Below, one piece after another: positions 1 through 8,254 of a DNA stretch of 13,589 nucleotides. The DNA comes from Corynebacterium rhinophilum (GTDB taxonomy: Bacteria > Actinomycetota > Actinomycetes > Mycobacteriales > Mycobacteriaceae): contig NZ_JASPHQ010000032.1 of the NCBI RefSeq assembly GCF_030227225.1, positions 1 through 13,589 of the forward strand, written 5' to 3'. The stretch's first letter is position 1, and the number at the start of each line of letters is the position of its first letter. The translations under genes and the position numbers were made by a program. Below the pieces are notes generated by a model that was given only the letters and a program-made list of their open reading frames with translations, was not told the DNA's origin and did no database searches.

Positions 1-54
1 CTGCTCCACCACATCCGGCGAAGGATCCCAACGACTCGACACCACAAACACCAC
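1..54 (-). other. Possible 5' end of an unidentified minus-strand gene
   Basis: One minus-strand frame is open from an in-frame TGA at 60-58 to the window edge. It offers GTG codons at 54, 51, 45 and 42 and would read VFVVSSRWDPSPDVVEQ, which has a plausible coding look. It lies downstream of the tRNA-Gln terminator. No clear ribosome site precedes it. I do not recognise the product; it does not resemble the start of GlmU, the neighbour I would expect from mycobacterial gene order. Short plus-strand frames ending at 86 and 99 cannot be excluded. The call rests on about 18 codons only. Confidence 0.25.
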
Positions 55-100
55 CAATCAAGGTCAGGTGTTTCCACGATCCTTAGAATCCGGGCTTAAC

Positions 101-147
101 CCAAAAAATAAAACCCCCCTCACCAGCGTTTTTGCTGATAGAGGGGG
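101..147 (-). terminator. Rho-independent terminator of tRNA-Gln
   Basis: On the minus strand, CCCCCTC (147-141) pairs with GAGGGGG (121-115). An inner stem of CAGC (137-134) and GCTG (127-124) extends the hairpin. It is followed by a T-rich run (TTTTATTTTTT, 113-103). It begins 12 bases after the tRNA-Gln 3' end. There is no T-run on the plus-strand side, so it should act in one direction only. Confidence 0.88.
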
Positions 148-158
148 ACGTGGAAAAG

Positions 159-230
159 CTTCCCCACCAGGACTCGAACCTAGAATGGCGGTACCAAAAA
201 CCGCAGTGTTGCCGATTACACCATGGGGAA
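159..230 (-). tRNA. tRNA-Gln (anticodon UUG)
   Basis: Read on the minus strand, the acceptor arms TTCCCCA (230-224) and TGGGGAA (166-160) form seven pairs, and the discriminator base is G at 159, as expected for glutamine tRNAs. The anticodon stem GCGGT/ACCGC encloses the seven-base loop TTTTGGT, whose central triplet TTG reads CAA codons (and CAG by wobble). The T arm contains GGTTCGAGTCC. CCA is not encoded, so it must be added after transcription. The length is 72 bases. The tRNA stands alone as a monocistronic unit, divergent from the TetR gene. Confidence 0.95.
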
Positions 231-247
231 CCACAGCGATCACTGTA

Positions 248-277
248 GCTATAGCGTACCTGATGCCCCCGGGTAAA
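248..277 (-). promoter_or_regulatory. Candidate promoter of tRNA-Gln
   Basis: On the minus strand, TTTACC (277-272) and TATAGC (253-248) are separated by 18 bases and resemble -35 and -10 elements. Transcription would begin about ten bases before the tRNA. The assignment is by inspection only. Confidence 0.4.
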
Positions 278-310
278 TAACAAATTACTAGGTAAGGGTG
301 GGGCAAAGGA

Positions 311-316
311 TAGGGT
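311..316 (+). promoter_or_regulatory. Candidate -10 element of the TetR gene
   Basis: TAGGGT fits TANNNT and ends seven bases before the ATG at 324, a spacing that would give a leaderless or nearly leaderless mRNA. The same bases also contain GAAGG (317-321), which could serve as a weak ribosome site if transcription starts further upstream. No convincing -35 element is visible. If the TetR protein represses itself, its operator should lie in 231-323, but I see no strong palindrome there beyond GCTATAGC at 248-255. Confidence 0.35.
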
Positions 317-323
317 AGAAGGC

Positions 324-941
324 ATGGTTCGACAGAGAATGACCGGACGCGAGCGCCGCGAGCAATTGATTTCCATTGGACGCGCCGCTTTTGCGGAATT
401 GGGGTTTGAAGGCACCAGCGTTGAAGAGATTGCGTCGCGCGCCGGAGTATCGAAGCCGGTGGTCTACGAGCATTTTGGGGGCAAAGAAGGCCTGTATGCG
501 GTGGTCGTGGATCGGGAGATGCTGGCGCTAGAAAAAGTCATCAAGGATTCTTTAGAAGAGGGCAGCTGGCGCGAGCGCATTGAGCAGGCCGTGATGGCAC
601 TGCTGAATTACGTCGAGGAAGAAACCGATGGTTTCATCATTCTGGTACGCGATTCGAAGCCGGGCGAGGAGCGCAGTTTTTCTACGCTGCTCAATGCAGC
701 GGTGGGGCAGGTGGCCTATATCTTGGGTGAGGCCTTTGAGCACCGCGGTATTAATCCGGAGCTGGCCAATATTTACGGGCAGGCCCTCGTGGGCATGGTC
801 TCTACTACGGCGCAGTGGTGGTTGGATGAGCGCAGCCCGGAGAAACCGGATAAGGAAGTCGTCGCTACGCATATAGTCAATCTATGCTGGAATGGTTTGT
901 CCGGTATGGAAATTAAGCCCAAATTAGGAGGCAGGAAGTAA
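324..941 (+). CDS. TetR-family transcriptional regulator upstream of mfd
   Basis: A 205-residue one-component repressor. The N-terminal DNA-binding domain (about residues 8-55) carries the usual TetR helix-turn-helix, TSVEEIASRAGVSKPVVYEHF (31-51), followed by GGKEGLY. The C-terminal part is the ligand and dimer domain; its ligand cannot be read from sequence. The protein closely resembles the TetR protein that precedes mfd in mycobacteria (Rv1019 in M. tuberculosis), which I recall being described as an autorepressor co-transcribed with mfd and mazG. Here its TAA stop abuts the ATG of mfd, so the two are surely one transcript. Start: ATG 324 is chosen; ATG 339 (MTGRERR) is an alternative closer to the conserved domain edge. 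The gene contains TTA leucine codons, relevant to the tRNA-Leu(UAA) at the window end. Confidence 0.9.
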   Translation: MVRQRMTGRERREQLISIGRAAFAELGFEGTSVEEIASRAGVSKPVVYEHFGGKEGLYAVVVDREMLALEKVIKDSLEEGSWRERIEQAVMALLNYVEEETDGFIILVRDSKPGEERSFSTLLNAAVGQVAYILGEAFEHRGINPELANIYGQALVGMVSTTAQWWLDERSPEKPDKEVVATHIVNLCWNGLSGMEIKPKLGGRK

Positions 942-3900
942 ATGGCGACGCCAATGCTGGCAGGTCTGCTTAAGGTCGCGGCCACGGACCCGAAGCTCAA
1001 GGGGCTTGTGGCCAATGTGGGCCAGGACCTGCACATTACGGGTATCGATCAGGCGCGCCCTTGGGCTCTTGGAACTTTGGCCCACCACGCGCCGGTGCTG
1101 GCGGTCACGGCCACCAGCCGCGAGGCCGAGGATCTCACCGCGGAGCTTACCGCGATGATGGGCGATAAGGTCGCGATGTTTCCCTCGTGGGAGACGCTGC
1201 CGCACGAGCGCCTGAGCCCAGGCGTGGATATCATCGGCAAGCGCGCGCAGGTGCTGCACAACATTGATGACCTGCGCATTATTGTCACGGCCGCGCGCGG
1301 GCTGTCCCAGCCCATCCTGCAGGACATCGAGGGCCGTGCCCCGGTGCATCTGGAAGAAGACCACGAATATAACTTCGATGATGTGGTGCGCAGCCTGGAA
1401 TTTCGGGCGTATAAGCACGTGGACATGGTGGCCAAGCGCGGTGAGTTTGCCACCCGCGGTGGCATTATCGATGTCTTTCCCACCACTTTGGATTACCCAG
1501 TGCGCGTGGAATTTTGGGGCGATGAGGTCACCGATATCCGCCAGTTCTCTGTTGCTGACCAGCGCACCATCCCGGAAATCGAGGTCGGCCGCGTCGATAT
1601 CTTTACCGCCCGCGAGCTGCCGATTACGGATGCGGTAGCGCAGCGCGCGGCCACATTGGCGGCGACGCACACCGGCAACCCAGCGCTGGTGGAGCTGCTC
1701 ACCAAAGTCAGCGAGCATATTCCGGCAGAGGGCATGGAAGCAGTATTGCCCGTGCTTTCCGATGCCCCACTGATCACCCTTTCCGAGTTCCTCCCCGCCG
1801 CCACGCACGTGGTGATGGTGGCACCGGAAAAGATCAGGCGCCGCGTGGAAGACCTGGAAAAGACCGACGCGGAATTCCTCGCTGCCGGCTGGGAGGCTGC
1901 TGCCATGGGTGCGGATGGACCCTTGTCCACGGAAGGGCTCGATACTGAGGGATCGAGCTACCGCTCCTTTGAGTCTTTGGAGGTCTCCATTCGCGAGGCC
2001 GGTCAGCCGCTGTGGACATTTTCCCCACCGGGCATGTTGGCCGGGCCAGAGGAGGAAACCCTGCCGCTCGAGTTTGAGCCTGGGCCCACCCCGCGCGGTG
2101 ATATCAAAGAGATCGATGCCATGATGGCCCAGCTGCTGGCGCATACAAACGCTGGCGGGCGTGCGGCATTTATCGCGCCTGCCCAGGGTGCTATCAAGCG
2201 CATGGTGGAGCGTTTTGCCGAGCAGGGCATTCGCACCAAGGTGGCCACCCCCGGCTGGGAACCCAGCGCGGGCGAGGTCACCCTGTATCAGGCCCTCAGC
2301 CATGCGGGCTTGGTCTTTCCCAAGGTGCGCAAGCTCAAAGACGCCGAGGCACTGCCGCTCGTCGTGGTGACGGAAACGGACCTGACCGGTAACCGCGTCG
2401 GCGATATTGCGGACGCCAAGCGGCGGCCGGCCAAGCGCCGCAATAAGGTGGACCCGCTGGCGCTCAAGCAGGGCGATTTTGTGGTGCATGAAACGCACGG
2501 CATCGGCAAGTTTTTGAAGATGGCCGAGCGCACCATCCAATCCGGCGATGAGACCAGCCGGCGCGAATATATCGTGCTGGAATATGCGCCCTCCAAGCGC
2601 GGGCAGCCGGCGGACCAACTGTGGGTGCCGATGGATTCGCTGGATCTGCTCAGCAAATACACCGGCGGCGAATCGCCCCACCTATCCAAGATGGGCGGCT
2701 CGGACTGGAAGAACACCAAAAAGAAGGCGCGCGCCGCCGTGCGCGAGATCGCCGGCGAATTGGTGGATCTCTATGCCAAGCGCCAGGCCGCACCGGGACA
2801 CCAGTTCGCGCCCGATAATCCCTGGCAGGCGGAGATGGAGGACAATTTCCCCTTCGTCGAAACCGAGGACCAGATGCTGGCCATCGACGCAGTGAAAGAG
2901 GATATGGAATCCACGGTGCCGATGGACCGCGTGGTCGTCGGTGACGTGGGCTATGGCAAGACCGAGGTCGCCATTCGCGCCGCCTTCAAGGCCGTGCAAG
3001 ATGGTACCCAGGTCGCCGTCCTAGTACCCACCACACTGCTGGCGCAGCAGCACTACGATACCTTTAGCGAGCGCATGGCCGGGTTCCCCGTCAAGATGGC
3101 GGTCCTATCGCGCTTTACCTCAAAGAAGGAAGCCACGGAGATCTTTAAGGGGCTTGCCTATGGCTCGATTGACATCGTCGTTGGCACGCACCGCCTGCTG
3201 CAAACCGGCGTGCACTGGAAGAACTTGGGTCTCATCGTGGTCGATGAGGAGCAGCGCTTCGGCGTGGAGCACAAGGAACACATCAAGGCGCTGAAAGCCA
3301 GCGTCGACGTGCTAACCATGTCCGCGACGCCGATTCCCCGCACGCTGGAGATGTCCATGGCCGGCATCCGTGAAATGTCGACCATCCTCACCCCGCCAGA
3401 GGATCGCCACCCGGTGCTGACCTATGTCGGCGCCTACGAGGATAAGCAGGTCGCGGCCGCCATTCGGCGCGAGCTATTGCGCGATGGTCAGACCTTCTTT
3501 ATCCACAATAAGGTTTCCGATATTGAAAAGAAGGCGCGCGAACTGCGCGACTTGGTGCCAGAAGCACGCATCGTCGTTGCCCACGGCCAGATGAATGAGG
3601 ACCTGCTAGAAAAGACCGTCCAGGGATTCTGGGACCGCGAGTATGACGTTTTGGTGTGTACCACCATCGTGGAAACCGGACTGGATATCGCCAATGCGAA
3701 TACGCTCATTGTGGAAAATGCCCACCACATGGGCTTGTCGCAGCTACACCAGCTGCGCGGGCGCGTGGGCCGCTCCCGCGAGCGCGGTTACGCCTACTTC
3801 CTGTACCCCAAGGGCGCCACGCTGACTGAGACCTCCTATGACCGCCTGGCTACCATCGCCCAGAATAATGATCTGGGCGCAGGCATGGCCGTGGCCATGA

Positions 3901-4583
3901 AAGACCTAGAGATGCGCGGTGCTGGCAACGTGTTGGGCGCCCAGCAATCCGGTCACATTGCAGGCGTGGGCTTCGATCTCTACGTGCGCTTGGTCGGCGA
4001 GGCCGTCGAGGCCTTCAAGTCTTTGGCCCGCGGCGAGGCACCCGCGGTGACGGACGAGGGGCCGAAGGAAATCCGCATCGATCTTCCCGTGGATGCCCAC
4101 ATCCCAGAGTCCTATATCGATTCCGAGCGCCTGCGCCTCGAGGTCTACCGCAAGCTAGCGGCCTCGCAGGATAATAAGGATCTCGCGGCGGCGCGGGAAG
4201 AAATGGAAGACCGCTTCGGCCCCTTGCCCAAGGAGGTCGAGCGCTTGCTCGCCGTGGCGCGCCTGCGCCACCAAGCCCGCCGCGCCGGGGTGGCAGACAT
4301 TACCGTGCAGGGAACCCGCGTGAAATTCCACCCGGTCGAGCTGCCGGATTCCAAGCAGGTGCGCCTGAAGCGCCTGTACCCGGGTTCGAGCTTCCGGGCC
4401 GCGGCCAAGGCCATCAACGTGCCTTTCCCCAAGGCTGGGCGCAATGTCACCTCACCCAAGCTGCGCGATGAGGAGCTTATCCAGTGGGCCGCGGACTTCT
4501 TAAGCGCGCTTTTTGATGTCCAACCCATCAACGTCTCCGGCGAGAAAGCCGGCGCCGGATCAGTCATCAGCGTAGGCGAGTAG
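942..4583 (+). CDS. mfd: Transcription-repair coupling factor Mfd
   Basis: A 1213-residue ATP-dependent translocase that removes RNA polymerase stalled at DNA lesions and recruits UvrA for nucleotide excision repair. In order: a UvrB-like N-terminal module (about 1-340, with [14 protein letters not shown] early on); a CarD-like RNA-polymerase interaction domain at about 504-585 ([14 protein letters not shown]); the RecG-like motor with Walker [10 protein letters not shown] (667-675, lysine 673), DEEQ box (768-771), SATPIPRTL, and motif VI RGRVGR (939-944); then the C-terminal TRCF domain that masks the UvrA-binding surface. The length is normal for actinobacteria and no frameshift is seen. 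Translation starts directly after the TetR stop, with AGGAGG at 926-931 inside the regulator's last codons as ribosome site. It converges on nadC. Confidence 0.98.
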   Translation: MATPMLAGLLKVAATDPKLKGLVANVGQDLHITGIDQARPWALGTLAHHAPVLAVTATSREAEDLTAELTAMMGDKVAMFPSWETLPHERLSPGVDIIGKRAQVLHNIDDLRIIVTAARGLSQPILQDIEGRAPVHLEEDHEYNFDDVVRSLEFRAYKHVDMVAKRGEFATRGGIIDVFPTTLDYPVRVEFWGDEVTDIRQFSVADQRTIPEIEVGRVDIFTARELPITDAVAQRAATLAATHTGNPALVELLTKVSEHIPAEGMEAVLPVLSDAPLITLSEFLPAATHVVMVAPEKIRRRVEDLEKTDAEFLAAGWEAAAMGADGPLSTEGLDTEGSSYRSFESLEVSIREAGQPLWTFSPPGMLAGPEEETLPLEFEPGPTPRGDIKEIDAMMAQLLAHTNAGGRAAFIAPAQGAIKRMVERFAEQGIRTKVATPGWEPSAGEVTLYQALSHAGLVFPKVRKLKDAEALPLVVVTETDLTGNRVGDIADAKRRPAKRRNKVDPLALKQGDFVVHETHGIGKFLKMAERTIQSGDETSRREYIVLEYAPSKRGQPADQLWVPMDSLDLLSKYTGGESPHLSKMGGSDWKNTKKKARAAVREIAGELVDLYAKRQAAPGHQFAPDNPWQAEMEDNFPFVETEDQMLAIDAVKEDMESTVPMDRVVVGDVGYGKTEVAIRAAFKAVQDGTQVAVLVPTTLLAQQHYDTFSERMAGFPVKMAVLSRFTSKKEATEIFKGLAYGSIDIVVGTHRLLQTGVHWKNLGLIVVDEEQRFGVEHKEHIKALKASVDVLTMSATPIPRTLEMSMAGIREMSTILTPPEDRHPVLTYVGAYEDKQVAAAIRRELLRDGQTFFIHNKVSDIEKKARELRDLVPEARIVVAHGQMNEDLLEKTVQGFWDREYDVLVCTTIVETGLDIANANTLIVENAHHMGLSQLHQLRGRVGRSRERGYAYFLYPKGATLTETSYDRLATIAQNNDLGAGMAVAMKDLEMRGAGNVLGAQQSGHIAGVGFDLYVRLVGEAVEAFKSLARGEAPAVTDEGPKEIRIDLPVDAHIPESYIDSERLRLEVYRKLAASQDNKDLAAAREEMEDRFGPLPKEVERLLAVARLRHQARRAGVADITVQGTRVKFHPVELPDSKQVRLKRLYPGSSFRAAAKAINVPFPKAGRNVTSPKLRDEELIQWAADFLSALFDVQPINVSGEKAGAGSVISVGE

Positions 4584-4628
4584 CCGATGGGCGCGTAGCC
4601 CCTCGGCACATAGCCGATCGGCGCTTAG
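4581..4628. repeat. Three 15-bp degenerate tandem units with hairpins at the mfd/nadC convergence
   Basis: Three units of 15 bases follow each other: TAGCCGATGGGCGCG (4581), TAGCCCCTCGGCACA (4596) and TAGCCGATCGGCGCT (4611); a fourth TAG follows at 4626. Because 15 is a multiple of three, every TAG is in the mfd frame, giving four successive stop codons. The units form a hairpin (GCCGA 4583-4587 with TCGGC 4603-4607; GGGC 4589-4592 with GCCC 4598-4601; loop GCGTA) and a perfect palindrome GCCGATCGGC (4613-4622). No T-run follows on either strand, so a bidirectional non-canonical terminator is an inference. Confidence 0.6.
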
Positions 4629-5557
4629 GAGAAGTCCAGGCCGATATCCAGCACGCGCACCGAGTGGGTGAGGGCGCCGACGGCGATATAGTCCACGCCC
4701 GAGGTGCCGTACTCACCGGCGTTCTCCAGCTGCAACCCACCGGAGGCCTCCAGCGCCGTGGTTGGGCTGAGGGCTTGCCGGCGATGGACGGCGGTGTGGA
4801 CATCGGCAAGCGCGAAGTTATCCAGCAGCACCATATCCGGATGCAGCGGGAGCACTTCGTCGAGCTGATCCAAGGTATCGACCTCGACCTCGCAGGCGAT
4901 GTCCGGGGCATGTTCGCGCACGCGACGCAGGGCCGTGGCCACGCTGCCGCCCACGGCGAGCACGTGATTGTCCTTAATCATGGCGGCATCGCCCAAGCCC
5001 ATCCGGTGGTTCGCCCCGCCGCCGGCGCGGACGGCGTATTTCTGCAGCGCGCGCAGGCCAGGCAGGGTCTTGCGGGTATCGCGCACCTGGGCCTGTTTAA
5101 CGCTGCCCGGCGTCCCCGTGTCCTCTGCTGCTGCGATGGCATCGACCCAACGCCGCGTCTGCGTCGCAATGGCGCTTGCGTGCGAGACCATATTGAGCAT
5201 GGTGCGCTCAGCGGCTAGCACGAGGAGGGTAGGTGCCTGCACCGTGGCGGTGACCTGGCCTGGGGTAACGCGGTCGCCGTCGGTGGAGTGGAGGGTGATG
5301 GTGGGGGTCGGGGCATCGGCAAGCGTGGGGCCTGTAACCACGCCCCACTGGCTTAAGCGCTGGGCGGTAGCGTCAAGAACCTGTTCGATAAGGCCCAAGC
5401 CTGCGATGGTGCCGGCCTCGCGCGCGGTGAACTCCGCCGTGCAACGCGCCTCACCCGGCACCGTGGCAAGCGAGGTGTAATCCGGCCCGTAAGCGAAATC
5501 CTCATCCAAGCCCGTGGAAATGAGCGCGGAGCAATCCGGCAGGTGCAGGTCTTCCAT
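4625..5557 (-). CDS. nadC: Quinolinate phosphoribosyltransferase (decarboxylating), NadC
   Basis: A 310-residue cytosolic enzyme that joins quinolinate and PRPP to give nicotinate mononucleotide, CO2 and pyrophosphate, the third step of de novo NAD synthesis. Family signatures are clear: RDTRKTLPGLR (159-169), GGGANHRMGLGDAAMIKDNH (179-198), EVEVD (223-227), LLDN (244-247), EASGG (270-274) and GVDYIAVGALTHS (287-299). A spacer of about 15 residues (AAEDTGTPGSVKQAQ) precedes the RDTRKT motif. The ATG (5557-5555) directly follows the nadA TAA with no base between, and only a weak GGGGGCGAG-type ribosome site is present, so translation is probably coupled to nadA. The TAA stop lies in the repeat shared with the mfd 3' end. 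Neither nadB nor the nadS gene known from C. glutamicum follows. Confidence 0.97.
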   Translation of the reverse strand: MEDLHLPDCSALISTGLDEDFAYGPDYTSLATVPGEARCTAEFTAREAGTIAGLGLIEQVLDATAQRLSQWGVVTGPTLADAPTPTITLHSTDGDRVTPGQVTATVQAPTLLVLAAERTMLNMVSHASAIATQTRRWVDAIAAAEDTGTPGSVKQAQVRDTRKTLPGLRALQKYAVRAGGGANHRMGLGDAAMIKDNHVLAVGGSVATALRRVREHAPDIACEVEVDTLDQLDEVLPLHPDMVLLDNFALADVHTAVHRRQALSPTTALEASGGLQLENAGEYGTSGVDYIAVGALTHSVRVLDIGLDFS

Positions 5558-6580
5558 TTACTCGCCCCCGCCGGGGTTGCCAATGGAAATCATGGCCTCG
5601 AGGGACTTGCGCGCCGCGTTTGCGATGTCTTCTGGCACCGTAACCTCATCGGTTTCTTCTATCAGGCAGCGCTCCAGGGTCTCTGGGGTGATCATCTTCA
5701 TGTACTTGCACTCGGCGTGGTCATTGACGGCCTGGAAATCGATGTCCGGCGCGGCCTGGCGCAGCTGGTGCAGCATGCCGGTCTCCGTGGCAACGAGCAC
5801 CTTGTTCTGCGGCTGCTTCTGGGATTGGGTGATCATCTGTCCGGTAGAGAGCATGTGCACGCGTTCTTGCGGCACCAAGCCCTCGTTGGCTAGGTACAAC
5901 GCGGAATTGGAGCAGCCGCACTCCGGGTGGATATATAAGTCCGCGTCCGGGTTATCTTGGGTTTGTTGGGTTAGCTGCTGGGCGCTAATGCCGGCGTGCA
6001 CGTGGCACTCACCGGCCCAAATGCGGATATTTTCCCGGCCGGTCTCGCGCTTGACGTAGGCGCCCAAGAACTGGTCGGGGCAGAAGAGGATTTCTTTATC
6101 CGCCGGCAGCGAATTGACCACGTCGACGGCATTGGAGGACGTACAGCAGACATCGGTCAGCGCCTTGACCTCGGCGGTGGTGTTGACGTAGCTGACCACC
6201 AGGGCATCGGGGTGCTCGGCCTTCCATGCGCGCAGCTCATCGGCGGTGATGGAATCTGCCAGGGAACACCCAGCGCGCTCATCGGGGATGAGGACCTTCT
6301 TATTCGGAGAAAGAATCTTCGCGGATTCCGCCATGAAGTGCACGCCGCAAAAGACGATGATATCTGCATCAGTTTCCGCTGCCTTGCGGGACAGCGCCAG
6401 GGAATCGCCAGTGTGGTGGGCAACGTCTTGGATCTCCGGGATCTGGTAATTATGCGCCAGGATCACCGCATTGCGCTGTTCCGCCAATTCTTTGATCCGC
6501 TCCGCCCAGGCCTTTCCTGCCGCGGGGTCCGAACCAGCAGGAGTGGCAGAGGGCATGGCGCTAACATTGGTTTGAGTCAC
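5558..6580 (-). CDS. nadA: Quinolinate synthase NadA
   Basis: A [4Fe-4S] enzyme that condenses iminoaspartate with dihydroxyacetone phosphate to form quinolinate. It is of the long actinobacterial type, ending NPGGGE like the mycobacterial protein. Conserved stretches include [57 protein letters not shown] and AECKYMKMI. The likely cluster ligands are the cysteine before TSSNA, the one in GECHVH and the one in AECKYMKM. Start: I choose GTG at 6580, preceded by GGAG (6589-6586) at five bases, giving 340 residues. A GTG at 6604 (348 residues) has no ribosome site and lies only about eight bases from the predicted transcript start. ATG at 6556 also lacks a site. The gene is first in the nadA-nadC operon. 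Confidence 0.97.
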   Translation of the reverse strand: MTQTNVSAMPSATPAGSDPAAGKAWAERIKELAEQRNAVILAHNYQIPEIQDVAHHTGDSLALSRKAAETDADIIVFCGVHFMAESAKILSPNKKVLIPDERAGCSLADSITADELRAWKAEHPDALVVSYVNTTAEVKALTDVCCTSSNAVDVVNSLPADKEILFCPDQFLGAYVKRETGRENIRIWAGECHVHAGISAQQLTQQTQDNPDADLYIHPECGCSNSALYLANEGLVPQERVHMLSTGQMITQSQKQPQNKVLVATETGMLHQLRQAAPDIDFQAVNDHAECKYMKMITPETLERCLIEETDEVTVPEDIANAARKSLEAMISIGNPGGGE

Positions 6581-6585
6581 AAGTG

Positions 6586-6589
6586 CTCC
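6586..6589 (-). promoter_or_regulatory. Ribosome binding site supporting the nadA start at 6580
   Basis: GGAG on the minus strand lies five bases before GTG 6580-6578. The longer candidate start at 6604 has no purine-rich sequence in front of it. This site therefore favours the shorter protein. Confidence 0.55.
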
Positions 6590-6619
6590 AAAGGTGATAG
6601 TCACAGAAATTAGTGGGGT

Positions 6620-6650
6620 GTTATAACCGTACTAAACTGTCTGTGTTCAA
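6620..6650 (-). promoter_or_regulatory. Candidate nadA-nadC promoter
   Basis: On the minus strand, TTGAAC (6650-6645) and TATAAC (6625-6620) stand 19 bases apart (18 if TTATAA is used). The start of transcription would fall near 6612, giving a leader of about 30 bases to GTG 6580. In C. glutamicum the nad operon is repressed by the Nudix-type regulator NdnR; I see only weak symmetry around GTTTAGTACGGTTATAAC here and do not claim an operator. Confidence 0.5.
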
Positions 6651-6709
6651 GACCACTTGCGATGCCAGGTGAGTGCACCGACCCAGCCCTTTTGGTGGGG
6701 TAGGGAGGA

Positions 6710-8185
6710 CTAGAGCTCCAGCGATCCTTGGGCGAGGCCGACCGCGGCGATGGTGGCGGCCACCAGTACCACGATGACGATTGACCACTCAAATCCATTA
6801 AAAAGCTTTTCGCGGCGCGATAGGCGGGTGAGCACGTACGGGATAAGCCCTGGCACTACGGCAAGAGCGCCAAAGAGAATATAAACCGGGTCGGCGGCAT
6901 AAATTAGCCACAGAGAGTACACAAAGGCCACTAGCGCGATGCCAAAGTGGCGCCGGTTTTCGCGTCTGGGAATATCCGGCCCGGATAGATCGAACCGCGT
7001 TCCGGCGTGCGGGTGGGTCACGCCCTTTCCCCGTATCGCTAGCAGCAATAGGTACAGCGAGGAGAAGATATAGGGCAGGAGGTACATGATGGTGGCGAGC
7101 TGCACCATCGCGGCATAAGAAGCTTCATTGACGTAAAAGACGACGATGAAGATCTGGATGGCAGTTGTAGAAATCAGCTGGGCTACCCACGGGGCGCCGG
7201 CCACATTGATGGTGCCGATGCGGCGGGGGATAAGGCCATCGATGGCCATCATGACGATGGGCTCAGCACACAACATTTGCCAGGAAACGTAGGCGCCGAG
7301 GACCGAAAGGCACAGACCGATGGAAATCAGCGCCCCGCCCCACGGGCCGACGACCTCCGTGAGCACCGAGGCCATGGAATTATCCGGCAGCGCGGCTAGC
7401 TCTTCTTTCGTCATCACACCAAAACTCAAGGTGGAGACGGAAACCAAGAGTGCAAGCACGGAGAAGAAACCAATGACGGTGGCGCGGCCAACATCGGTGC
7501 GCTTAGTGGCCTGCTTGGAATAGACGGAGGCGCCTTCTACGCCGATAAAGACCCAGACGGTAAAGAGCATGATGCCCTGGACCTGCTCAAAGACGCTGGC
7601 ATTGGAATTTCGGCCCCAGAAATCCAAGGTGAATTTATCCCAGCTAAAGCCGATGAACGCGACTAAGACGATGAAGGCCAAGATGGGGACGATCTTGGCA
7701 ATCGTGGTCACCAGGTTCATGAATGCGGCTTGCTGCACCCCGCGGGCCAAAACGGCGAAGATGCCCCACGATAGAAGGGAGACGGCGATGGCAGACGGCC
7801 ATTGGTGGTCGGCATCGAAAAGCGGCAGGTAATGCCCAATCGTATTGAAAAATAAGGTGGCATAGCCCACCTGCGCCATCACCGAGCCCAGCCAATAGCC
7901 CCAACCTGAGGTAAAGCCGATGAAATCGCCCAAGCCGGCGCGTACGTAGGAATAGACGCCGGAATCCAAGTGGGGCTTGCGATACGCCAAAATCTGGAAG
8001 ACAAAGGCAACCGACAGCATGCCGATTCCCGCCACCAACCAACCGATGAGCATGGCACCTGGGCCCGCCACGGAGGAAATATTTTGGGGTAGCGAAAAGA
8101 TGCCCGCGCCGACGGTGGATCCGATAATCAGCGCGACAAGCGTCCACAATGACACCGAGTGGGACTTATTTTGGCTGGAGGTCAT
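6710..8185 (-). CDS. Basic amino acid permease/antiporter, LysI/ArcD type (APC family)
   Basis: An integral membrane transporter of about 491 residues with roughly 12-13 hydrophobic segments. The first carries the APC-family signature GSTVGAGIF (residues 22-30). Stretches such as SVAGPGAMLIGWL, RKPHLDSGVYSYVRAGLGD and YWLGSVMAQVGYATLFF resemble the lysine permease LysI of C. glutamicum and arginine/ornithine antiporters, so lysine, arginine or ornithine are the likely substrates; I cannot choose between uniport-like uptake and exchange. Start: ATG 8185 is preferred because TACTTT lies six bases upstream and the residues after it align with family starts. A GTG at 8236 would add 17 residues (MYFLKFPLTGRARYFRP) but has no ribosome site. 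The stop is TAG at 6712-6710. It is transcribed toward nadA; the gap of about 130 bases holds the nadA promoter. Confidence 0.88.
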   Translation of the reverse strand: MTSSQNKSHSVSLWTLVALIIGSTVGAGIFSLPQNISSVAGPGAMLIGWLVAGIGMLSVAFVFQILAYRKPHLDSGVYSYVRAGLGDFIGFTSGWGYWLGSVMAQVGYATLFFNTIGHYLPLFDADHQWPSAIAVSLLSWGIFAVLARGVQQAAFMNLVTTIAKIVPILAFIVLVAFIGFSWDKFTLDFWGRNSNASVFEQVQGIMLFTVWVFIGVEGASVYSKQATKRTDVGRATVIGFFSVLALLVSVSTLSFGVMTKEELAALPDNSMASVLTEVVGPWGGALISIGLCLSVLGAYVSWQMLCAEPIVMMAIDGLIPRRIGTINVAGAPWVAQLISTTAIQIFIVVFYVNEASYAAMVQLATIMYLLPYIFSSLYLLLLAIRGKGVTHPHAGTRFDLSGPDIPRRENRRHFGIALVAFVYSLWLIYAADPVYILFGALAVVPGLIPYVLTRLSRREKLFNGFEWSIVIVVLVAATIAAVGLAQGSLEL

Positions 8186-8191
8186 TGGCCT

Positions 8192-8197
8192 AAAGTA
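8192..8197 (-). promoter_or_regulatory. Candidate -10 element of the permease gene (leaderless)
   Basis: TACTTT on the minus strand (8197-8192) ends six bases before ATG 8185, which places the first transcribed base at or next to the start codon. There is no Shine-Dalgarno sequence upstream. The -35 region is not recognisable. Confidence 0.45.
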
Positions 8198-8240
8198 CCG
8201 CGCCCGCCCCGTTAAAGGGAACTTGAGAAAATACACGGGA

Positions 8241-8246
8241 TAGACT
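8241..8246 (+). promoter_or_regulatory. Candidate -10 element of mazG (leaderless)
   Basis: TAGACT fits TANNNT and ends eight bases before the mazG ATG at 8255. The intervening TTGTAGCT contains no ribosome site. Together with the permease element at 8192-8197 it forms a compact divergent promoter region of 69 bases between the two start codons. Confidence 0.45.
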
Positions 8247-8254
8247 TTGTAGCT

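Noticed and set aside
924..2681. Long minus-strand open frame (585 codons) opposite the 3' part of the TetR gene and the first half of mfd
   Set aside because: It is the mirror of a well-supported mfd reading frame in GC-rich DNA. Its translation is rich in H, R, Q and G with no recognisable domain, and it has no ribosome site or promoter.
4664..5480. Plus-strand open frames of 170-184 codons over nadC
   Set aside because: nadC carries all its family motifs on the minus strand. These frames are shadows without initiation signals.
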